From Nanobdellota archaeon (GTDB lineage Archaea > Nanobdellota > Nanobdellia > Pacearchaeales > GW2011-AR1), in contig JAHJRM010000057.1 of assembly GCA_018830905.1 (NCBI GenBank), forward strand, positions 1 to 7,755: a stretch of DNA of 7,755 bases, given 5' to 3'. Positions 1 through 4,712 of this stretch are shown here, one piece after another. The position numbers and the translations under genes were made by a program. The notes under the pieces were generated by a model. That model had not been told where the DNA came from, ran no database searches, and was given only the letters and a program-made list of their open reading frames with translations. Within the stretch, counting starts at the first letter, position 1. Each line of letters begins with the position of its first letter.

Positions 1-645
1 CCTTTCCATTGAACATGCAAGCATCTGCTTATACAATTGACAACTCTGACTCAAATAAACATCCTTCTCAAAATACTTCGCTTTGAACAACTCCGTTCCA
101 CCTTCGCTACTACTAGAAATAATTGACGGAAAATTCGCCTCCACCCCTTTACGAGAAACCATATACTCTCTAAAACCTTGCATCAATGTAGCCTGAATCT
201 TAAAAATCGCCTGCGTCTTTTTTCTGTGTAAATCTAAGAACCTATAATCAAGTCTCTTAGGCAACTCCGTCTTTGAATCCTCTCCCGAATTAAAAGGAAT
301 ATCTATAGGCAACTCATCGGCAGAATTCAAAACAGTTATCTCTTCAGGATTTATCTCTTTCCCACCAGGAGCCTGTTTTGAATCCACAACACTTCCCTTA
401 ACAACAATCACAGACTCTCTGGAAATCTTATCCATCTCAGAAAAAACATCATCAGAAGTTTTGCCCTTAACACCTGCAATCTGAATCATCCCAGTCATAT
501 CTTTCAAAATAATAAACCGAACTTTACTCAAATCACGAGTATTATGAACCCAACCGGCCAACTCAACATTTTTAGTCTTCTTCTTAAAAACATCCTCGAT
601 AAACGTCCTGTTCTCAGAAAGTTTCTTCAAATCAACATTTTCCAT
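1..645 (-). CDS. aspS: Aspartyl-tRNA synthetase, archaeal type, probably non-discriminating (N-terminal part; C-terminus outside window)
   Basis: This is a class II aminoacyl-tRNA synthetase that attaches aspartate to tRNA in the cytoplasm. The visible 215 residues start at ATG 643-645. They hold the N-terminal OB-fold anticodon-binding domain (about residues 25-108, with AGWVH at 30-34 and KDMTG at 48-52), a hinge (RLDYRFLDL, about 131-139), class II motif 1 (about 158-176), and the start of the catalytic domain with SSEGGTELF and the aspartate-binding QSxQLYKQ segment. Family knowledge: His28 and Pro84 of the Methanothermobacter enzyme make it non-discriminating, and Trp and Lys replace them in discriminating Thermococcus AspRS. 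The aligned residues here are His34 and Pro93 (APGG), so I infer that it also charges tRNA(Asn). One oddity is that the near-invariant Pro of QSPQLYKQ is Cys202. Motifs 2 and 3 lie beyond the window edge. Confidence 0.95.
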   Translation of the reverse strand, partial: MENVDLKKLSENRTFIEDVFKKKTKNVELAGWVHNTRDLSKVRFIILKDMTGMIQIAGVKGKTSDDVFSEMDKISRESVIVVKGSVVDSKQAPGGKEINPEEITVLNSADELPIDIPFNSGEDSKTELPKRLDYRFLDLHRKKTQAIFKIQATLMQGFREYMVSRKGVEANFPSIISSSSEGGTELFKAKYFEKDVYLSQSCQLYKQMLACSMER

Positions 646-666
646 GCACTTAAAGAACAACCAGCA

Positions 667-675
667 TTTATTAAG
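667..675 (-). promoter_or_regulatory. TATA box of aspS
   Basis: The minus-strand 9-mer CTTAATAAA ends 21 nt before the aspS ATG. With an archaeal TATA box centred about 26 nt before the start site, transcription would begin at or next to the ATG, giving a leaderless mRNA. No Shine-Dalgarno sequence is visible before the ATG. Confidence 0.6.
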
Positions 676-729
676 ATTATGTTCAAATAAATCAACCAAA
701 AATTTCTCATAAACAAACAAGAGCCACTT

Positions 730-836
730 GCTCGCTGCGCTCGCAAATTAAACAGAAAATTAACTTCAACAGAATAAACTTGTATGATTTTACTGCATTA
801 TCTTAGGGTGGGCGAGCGACTTCGTGGTAAGCAGTA
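730..836. repeat. Intergenic inverted-arm repeat element, copy 1
   Basis: The left arm GCTCGCTGCGCTCGC is at 730-744. The AT-rich interior carries the family block ATGATTTTAC at 784-793. The right arm GGCGAGCG (811-818) is followed by 11 extra bases and the family end AGCAGTAA (830-837). The left arm lies 54 bp upstream of the aspS TATA box, and the other side lies 3' of the potassium channel gene. Past 808 the sequence also resembles the 59-bp unit repeated at 7615-7755. Function is unknown. Confidence 0.6.
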
Positions 837-866
837 AAATTTAAGATAATAAGCTGTGCGAGGTCG
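817..866 (+). other. Predicted RNA hairpin related to the 59-bp tandem unit
   Basis: CGACTTCG (817-824) can pair with CGAGGTCG (859-866) through seven Watson-Crick pairs and one G-U pair. An inner stem GCAG (831-834) with CTGT (854-857) is also possible. The homologous unit at 7615 onward differs at three paired positions, and each change keeps pairing in a plus-strand RNA. Competing 10-bp and 8-bp complementary arms overlap this region, so the real fold is uncertain. Confidence 0.35.
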
Positions 867-903
867 GGAGTTTAGGTGGGACACTTTCTTTTGTGCAAAA
901 TCC

Positions 904-908
904 AAAAA
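904..908 (-). terminator. Possible oligo-T terminator after the potassium channel gene
   Basis: A TTTTT run on the minus strand begins 5 nt after the TAA of the channel gene. Archaeal RNA polymerase terminates at such T tracts, but one run of five is weak evidence. Confidence 0.3.
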
Positions 909-912
909 GTAA

Positions 913-1218
913 TTATCTCCTTCTCAAATCTTTCTTAAGATGTTTGCTCACATGCCTCTTAAACAATATACTTCCAATAACAGATATAAAATAAAACACA
1001 AAAGCTATTCCCAAAAATGAGAACGGAATCGTAAACATCTTTCCAACATCAGTCTTAGGAATAAAATCTCCATAACCAACAGTTGTAGCAGTCATAGAAG
1101 CAAAATAAATTGAATCAAGCCATCTCCATCCCTCAATACTATGATAAAAACAAGCACCTGCAAAAAGCAATGCAAAAAACACCAAAACAGAAATCAACAA
1201 ATTCCTATGCTCTTTCAT
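913..1218 (-). CDS. Minimal two-transmembrane potassium channel (pore-loop, ion_trans_2 type)
   Basis: This membrane protein of 101 residues is laid out as a bare K+ channel pore. TM1 spans about 7-27, the pore helix about 33-45, and the selectivity filter TVGYGD is at 46-51 (TATTVGYGDFIPKT context). TM2 spans about 60-85, with glycines at 70 and 82 that could act as the gating hinge. The C-terminal tail (86-101) is strongly basic. Four subunits would be needed for one pore. No RCK, cyclic-nucleotide or voltage-sensing domain is present, so gating cannot be predicted; it may depend on pH, lipid or a separate subunit. The ATG is supported by a TATA box ending 21 nt upstream. The gene stands alone between aspS and gatE. 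The filter makes the channel call firm, while its physiological role is open. Confidence 0.88.
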   Translation of the reverse strand: MKEHRNLLISVLVFFALLFAGACFYHSIEGWRWLDSIYFASMTATTVGYGDFIPKTDVGKMFTIPFSFLGIAFVFYFISVIGSILFKRHVSKHLKKDLRRR

Positions 1219-1239
1219 AAATAAAAAAGGCTAAAGACG

Positions 1240-1248
1240 TTTATTAAG
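1240..1248 (-). promoter_or_regulatory. TATA box of the potassium channel gene
   Basis: The minus-strand CTTAATAAA is the same 9-mer as at aspS and ends 21 nt before the channel ATG, which fits a leaderless transcript. An inverted-arm repeat (1263-1277) begins 14 bp further upstream and could influence this promoter. Confidence 0.6.
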
Positions 1249-1262
1249 TTTACTCAAAAAGG

Positions 1263-1412
1263 GCTCGCTGCGCTCGCATAATAACCACAAAATCCGAGAA
1301 TAACTTAATGACACCTTATAAGGTCTTGTCAGATTAATTCTCATCCTAGCGAACAATTGAGCAAAACCAATTGTGAGCCAACTAATTGCAAAGCGAAAAT
1401 GAGCAGTGACTA
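1263..1412. repeat. Intergenic inverted-arm repeat element, copy 2, reaching the gatE stop codon
   Basis: The left arm GCTCGCTGCGCTCGC (1263-1277) is identical to that of copy 1. The right part has GCGAACAATTGAGC (1349-1362), then a second CAATTG and an AATTG, and ends with GAGCAGTGACTA (1401-1412). That last motif matches the ends of copies 3 and 4, and here its final CTA is the gatE stop codon read on the minus strand. Bases 1348-1388 match 4485-4525 at about 37 of 41 positions. The ATGATTTTAC block is not recognisable in this copy. Confidence 0.55.
1313..1324. repeat. Perfect 12-bp palindrome
   Basis: ACCTTATAAGGT is a perfect palindrome, loosely flanked by GACA on the left and TGTC on the right with an offset of a few bases. 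It lies inside repeat copy 2, between gatE and the channel gene, about 65 bp upstream of the channel TATA box. It could be an operator or simply part of the repeat; nothing in the sequence decides between them. Confidence 0.3.
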
Positions 1413-2870
1413 TCTCTTGCCAATAAACTTCCTAATAATCTCCATCGCATCGCTACCAGAAATCTTTCCCTTAAACTCTTTCATAATCAAACCCATATAC
1501 GCATTCTCAGACAAGCCGGGCTTTCCCTTCAACAGTTTCATAATTCGTTCCTGAATATCTCCAGAATCATTTCTCCTCATCTTCAACGCCTCGGAAAACT
1601 TTGAGCCCGAAGCAAGGCTCTCCATCACTTCCTTAATCTGTCCAGAAGAAATTTGTTTTTTCTTCACGGCTCCAAAAATTTGCTCCAAAAAACTATCCAA
1701 CTTAGAAGAAATCTCTTCAATCTCTTTTGAATCCTTTCCGCTCCTACTAGAAACCTCCCTCGGATAAACCAACAAACTCTTAGCAACAACCATTGGCTGA
1801 TTCAGCACACTCAAAAGAGACTTGAACTCTTCAATTTTATTCTGCTTAATCAATAATTTAATCATCTCCACATTCAATCCTTGCTTTTCCAACTCTTTCT
1901 CAATTTCCTTATTATGTTTAGGCAAATTCTTTTTAGAATCATCAATAAAACTTCTAGAAATCTTCAGCAAAGGCAAATCAGTCTCAGGATACATTCTCGC
2001 ACTTCCAGGTAACGGACGAAGATACTTAGTGCTCCCATCAAGATTCGCTCCCCTAACTTCTGGGACAAGCCCTTCCTTCCCAGAATCCAAATCTTCTTTC
2101 TGCCTCTCAATCTCCTTGTTCACGACATCAATAAAAATCTTAGGGTCCTGAAAACCCTTAATCTCCGCTCGCGGATGCCCGGCGATGCTAACATTAATAT
2201 CCTGCCTTATCGTCCCAATTCCCCTACGAACCCTGCACGACCTTAAAATATCTCCAATGTGAAGTGCAATCTCTTTCGCTTGTTCAGGCGTCTTAACATC
2301 AGGTGCAGTCACAATCTCCACCAAAGGAATCCCCAACCTATCTAATCTGTAAACAACATTCCAATCTTCTTCAGAAACCTTTCGTGCAGCATCCTCTTCC
2401 AAATAAACATAATTAATTCCAACTCTCCCGTGCTCTGACTCAATCCAACCATCTCGAGCAACAAGCACACTCCTCTGAAACCCACTGGTGTTCGAACCAT
2501 CAATAACGGTCTTCCTCATAATCTGTGTAATCGGAACAATCTTGCAATTCAAAAGAAGAGAAATATGTAAAGCCGTTCTCAAAGCCTCTTCGTTAATTTC
2601 CCTCGGTGGAGATTCATCCAACTCAACCAAACAAGTTGTATCATAAGCTTGATAAACAAACTCCTTTCCCAACCCAGCTTGATATTCTGCAGCAACATCA
2701 ACTTGCCCAGACTCACCCGCAACAGCATGAAGCTTTCTCTTCACACAAAAATCCGGTTCGTCTTTCCTCAAAACCGACGGACAATTACAAAATAACTTAT
2801 GACTATCAAGCTGTTGATGAATTTCCAATCCGCACTTCAAACCAATTTTCTCATAATCCAAATAAACCAT
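1410..2870 (-). CDS. gatE: Glutamyl-tRNA(Gln) amidotransferase subunit E, short form lacking the GAD insertion
   Basis: GatE is the kinase/amidation subunit of archaeal GatDE. It phosphorylates glutamate on misacylated Glu-tRNA(Gln) and transfers ammonia supplied by GatD. Its 486 residues open with GLKCGLEIHQQL (11-21), the GatE rather than GatB signature. Next come the CNCP cysteines (28-31, probably zinc), DTTCLVELDESPP (77-89), MRKTVIDGSNTSGFQRS (118-134), LEEDAAR (157-163), YRLDRLGIPLVEI (174-186) and RRGIGTIRQDINVSI (215-229). LRPLPGSARMYPETD (284-298) follows, and then the helical and tail domains ending in a YqeY-like PGLSENAYMGLIMKEFKGK (451-469). GatE proteins are normally above 600 residues because a roughly 120-residue AspRS-like GAD domain sits between the last two cradle motifs. 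Only about 20 residues (254-274) bridge that gap here. The ATG sits 21 nt after a TATA box. gatD is 1.8 kb away, not adjacent. Confidence 0.96.
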   Translation of the reverse strand: MVYLDYEKIGLKCGLEIHQQLDSHKLFCNCPSVLRKDEPDFCVKRKLHAVAGESGQVDVAAEYQAGLGKEFVYQAYDTTCLVELDESPPREINEEALRTALHISLLLNCKIVPITQIMRKTVIDGSNTSGFQRSVLVARDGWIESEHGRVGINYVYLEEDAARKVSEEDWNVVYRLDRLGIPLVEIVTAPDVKTPEQAKEIALHIGDILRSCRVRRGIGTIRQDINVSIAGHPRAEIKGFQDPKIFIDVVNKEIERQKEDLDSGKEGLVPEVRGANLDGSTKYLRPLPGSARMYPETDLPLLKISRSFIDDSKKNLPKHNKEIEKELEKQGLNVEMIKLLIKQNKIEEFKSLLSVLNQPMVVAKSLLVYPREVSSRSGKDSKEIEEISSKLDSFLEQIFGAVKKKQISSGQIKEVMESLASGSKFSEALKMRRNDSGDIQERIMKLLKGKPGLSENAYMGLIMKEFKGKISGSDAMEIIRKFIGKR

Positions 2871-2891
2871 AAAACAAAAAAGAAGAAAGAG

Positions 2892-2900
2892 TTTATTAAA
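2892..2900 (-). promoter_or_regulatory. TATA box of gatE
   Basis: The minus-strand TTTAATAAA ends 21 nt before the gatE ATG. It directly abuts the stop codon of the upstream nucleotidyltransferase gene (2901-2903), so gatE can be transcribed on its own despite the 30-nt spacing. Read-through from the upstream gene is also possible. Confidence 0.6.
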
Positions 2901-3740
2901 TTAATTACTAACAAAATCAGGAAGAACCGTTTTTGCCAAAGTCCTAAATTTATCTAGTTTGCAATATTCACAGTCATGGCTTACTTCCCTAAGATAACTT
3001 TGATTAAATCCAGACAACTCCGATAAAACTCTTACATCATACAAGTCAGATATAAACCTCAATCTTTCGGCAAGTTCAGGATCAGCAATATTTGCCATTG
3101 CATCTTCCCTTACCTCACTTATTCTCCTCAATTGAGCACTTATTTTTTCAGAAGTAAGCACCCCTCCAATTTGAGAAATGTATCTTCTAAGAAGAGGGTT
3201 TCTCTCTAAAGAGCCAAGAGAACGTACCAATTTTGGAATTACAATGTCTTCAGGGCTAGCAACTCTATAAGAGGTTCCTCTTTCTTCCAGAGTTTTCATC
3301 TTTGAATGTTCAAACTCTCTGCTCAATCTAACACCATTACCTTCAAGACTCTTCTTATTTCTCCTTGAAAATTCCAAACATAAGGTCTCTCCCTCGGGAT
3401 TTGTAACATCCAGGGAATAAGCTCTTGAGCGTTTTTTAGTTTCAAAAAAGTAACGATTATCTTCAAACCATTCTCCAAGAGGACGCACCATATTTTTAAA
3501 TTCTTGATAATTTAAAGATCGAACAACTGCAAAATCAATATCTGAAGTAGCTCGTCTGCACGTCGTTGGAAGATAACTCTGGGTTGCTATACCACCTACT
3601 AAGTAATAAGGCTCCGTTCTATTAAGCAAACTCACAGATTCTAATCCATCTCTAACAATTCCCTCATCAAGAGTTCTCGGAATAAAAGTTAACTTCCTAA
3701 CAATTCCTTTTTGATTCGTCACATTAGATCTATTTACCAT
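2901..3740 (-). CDS. Nucleotidyltransferase-fold protein (AbiEii/MNT-like), function unknown
   Basis: This 279-residue soluble protein has a Pol-beta-type nucleotidyltransferase signature. YYLVGGIATQSYL (45-57) carries the GG motif, and TSDIDF (65-70) supplies the paired catalytic aspartates Asp67 and Asp69. Asp111 (YSLDV) or Glu123 (CLEF) could be the third acid. SPEDIVIPKLVRSL (162-175) resembles the PED...K segment after the catalytic core of AbiEii-like proteins, and a helical C-terminal half follows, ending near a CEYC pair (257-260). Family members include the toxins of type IV toxin-antitoxin pairs and other NMP-transferring enzymes. No AbiEi-like or other antitoxin partner is next to it: the upstream neighbour is divergent DUF1003 and the downstream one is gatE. 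A toxin role is therefore unsupported, and tRNA or small-molecule modification is equally possible. The ATG has a TATA-like box 21 nt upstream. Confidence 0.72.
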   Translation of the reverse strand: MVNRSNVTNQKGIVRKLTFIPRTLDEGIVRDGLESVSLLNRTEPYYLVGGIATQSYLPTTCRRATSDIDFAVVRSLNYQEFKNMVRPLGEWFEDNRYFFETKKRSRAYSLDVTNPEGETLCLEFSRRNKKSLEGNGVRLSREFEHSKMKTLEERGTSYRVASPEDIVIPKLVRSLGSLERNPLLRRYISQIGGVLTSEKISAQLRRISEVREDAMANIADPELAERLRFISDLYDVRVLSELSGFNQSYLREVSHDCEYCKLDKFRTLAKTVLPDFVSN

Positions 3741-3761
3741 AGAAAAAATACCCCTTTTTCC

Positions 3762-3770
3762 CTTAAAAAC
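3762..3770 (-). promoter_or_regulatory. TATA-like box of the nucleotidyltransferase gene
   Basis: The minus-strand GTTTTTAAG ends 21 nt before the ATG, the same spacing as at aspS, the channel gene and gatE. It faces away from the DUF1003 promoter, with about 45 bp between the two boxes. Confidence 0.5.
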
Positions 3771-3815
3771 CTTTCGATTGTAACTCCTATTAAGTCACTA
3801 CTAATCATTGATAAG

Positions 3816-3824
3816 TTTTATAAG
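3816..3824 (+). promoter_or_regulatory. TATA box of the DUF1003 gene
   Basis: TTTTATAAG ends 21 nt before ATG 3846-3848. This box decides the start: the open frame continues upstream to 3711, but that extension would overlap the neighbouring gene antisense and would place the promoter inside the coding sequence. Confidence 0.6.
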
Positions 3825-3845
3825 AACTCTCGAATAATTAATTAT

Positions 3846-4277
3846 ATGAAAAATAAAGAAGAGGCTAGCAAAAAGAAATCTGTGCCTATGGAACAATACA
3901 CAACAATAAGAGTTCCAAAAACCGTCGGACAAAGAGCAGCAGATTTGATTACAAAATGGGCTGGAAGCTGGACATTCATATTAACATTCTTTATCTTCCT
4001 TAGTATCTGGATAGGCACAAATGGACTGTTCATATTAAAATATCTCCACGGAGAACTAACAGACCCCTATCCCTTCATTCTCCTAAACTTAGCACTATCC
4101 TGTCTTGCAGCAATCCAGGCACCAATAATTCTCATGTCTCAAAATAGAGAAAATCAAAGAAACAGATTAAGAGCACAATATGATTACTCCATCAACAAAA
4201 AAGCAGAGAAAGAGATTCGAGAACTCAAAAGCCAATTAACAAGAATCGAAAATCACATCTCGCGAAGAAGAAAGTAG
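3846..4277 (+). CDS. DUF1003 family membrane protein
   Basis: This protein of 143 residues matches the DUF1003 pattern closely. The hydrophilic N-terminus (1-36) is followed by TM1 (about 40-64, WAGSWTFILTFFIFLSIWI), a short loop, and TM2 (about 76-98) containing the family hallmarks DPYPFILLNL (73-82) and QAPIILMSQNRENQRNR (91-107). The tail (about 112-143) is charged and predicted to be helical or coiled-coil, with a basic end. Proteins of this family are widespread small inner-membrane proteins, and no biochemical function is established that I can name with confidence. The start at 3846 was chosen over the longer frame because the TATA box lies 21 nt upstream and the extra 45 residues have no family similarity. 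It is the only plus-strand gene here and is divergent from the nucleotidyltransferase gene. Confidence 0.9.
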   Translation: MKNKEEASKKKSVPMEQYTTIRVPKTVGQRAADLITKWAGSWTFILTFFIFLSIWIGTNGLFILKYLHGELTDPYPFILLNLALSCLAAIQAPIILMSQNRENQRNRLRAQYDYSINKKAEKEIRELKSQLTRIENHISRRRK

Positions 4278-4323
4278 TTCTAAACATAATATTAAATCTT
4301 CCCAGAAACACACTCGCTCGTAT

Positions 4324-4336
4324 GGGGCTCCGCCCC
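4324..4336. terminator. Short GC-rich hairpin after the DUF1003 gene
   Basis: GGGGC and GCCCC flank a TCC loop, giving a 5-bp perfect stem in otherwise AT-rich DNA 47 nt after the stop codon. There is no T run behind it, so its role as a terminator is only a guess. Confidence 0.3.
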
Positions 4337-4410
4337 CTAACAAGTCACCCCCCGAGAAAAATCGCTCTATTTGCTTGGAACCACTTATGAGTCACCCCTT
4401 CTGAACTACT

Positions 4411-4548
4411 TACTCGCTACTCTCGCAAACAACCAAAGAAATAACAATTAATAATTCATGATTTTACAAACTTAACTTTTCCTTAAGCGAACAATTGAGC
4501 AAAGCCAATTGTGAGCCAGACAATTGTGAGTTAAACGAGCGGTAACTA
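4411..4548. repeat. Intergenic inverted-arm repeat element, copy 3
   Basis: The left arm TACTCGCTACTCTCGC (4411-4426) is a diverged form of the copy 1 arm. GATTTTAC is at 4460-4467. The right part, AGCGAACAATTGAGC (4485-4499) and two further CAATTG motifs, parallels copy 2. It ends with GAGCGGTAACTA (4537-4548), equivalent to the copy 2 end that forms the gatE stop codon. Confidence 0.55.
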
Positions 4549-4618
4549 TTTCTTCCAACAATCTAACCCAGCACACAACTCCTCCACTTCTTTCCACTCG
4601 ACATTAACAAAAAACAAC

Positions 4619-4650
4619 TTGATTTTACAGAATTAATTTTGGGCGGGAGC
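4619..4650. repeat. Partial copy of the intergenic repeat next to the gatD 3' end
   Basis: TTGATTTTAC (4619-4628) with ATTAATTTTGGGCGGGAG after it lines up with the interior and right side of copy 1. Adjacent GGAG and CTCC could form a 4-bp stem. The left arm is missing. Confidence 0.4.
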
Positions 4651-4704
4651 TCTGACTCCACTTCGTTTTTAATTATCTTAGGATTTGCCAAGCCTAATTC
4701 TTCC

Positions 4705-4709
4705 AAAAA
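4705..4709 (-). terminator. Possible oligo-T terminator after gatD
   Basis: A minus-strand TTTTT run lies 3 nt past the gatD stop codon, in the same relation as at the channel gene. It is weak evidence on its own. Confidence 0.3.
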
Positions 4710-4712
4710 CAA

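Larger units (their letters stand above)
4278..4712. other. 435-bp gene-free convergent region rich in repeat copies
   Basis: This region lies between the 3' ends of the DUF1003 gene (plus) and gatD (minus). It holds a small GC-rich hairpin (4324-4336), AACAAGTCACCC at 4339-4350 (found inverted at 7501-7512) and repeat copy 3 (4411-4548). A 28-codon open stretch on the minus strand (4546-4632) has no ATG. A partial repeat (4619-4650) containing GATTTTAC lies next to the gatD end. I see no convincing gene or tRNA. Confidence 0.6.

Noticed and set aside
1410..2870. GatB instead of GatE, because of the 486-residue length
   Set aside because: GLEIHQQL, the EVRGANLDGSTKYLRPLPG context and the wording of the cradle motifs are those of GatE; only the insertion domain is absent.
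1357..2872. Plus-strand open frames inside gatE (65, 109 and 88 residues)
   Set aside because: They are antisense shadows of a well-conserved coding region and have low-complexity, serine- or proline-rich translations without a recognisable domain.
2901..3740. Type IV toxin-antitoxin system
   Set aside because: The protein has the nucleotidyltransferase motifs but no antitoxin-like gene is adjacent, and neither DUF1003 nor GatE fits that role.
3711..3845. A 45-residue N-terminal extension of the DUF1003 protein starting at ATG 3711
   Set aside because: It would overlap the nucleotidyltransferase gene antisense, has no DUF1003 similarity, and would bury the TATA box that lies 21 nt before the internal ATG at 3846.
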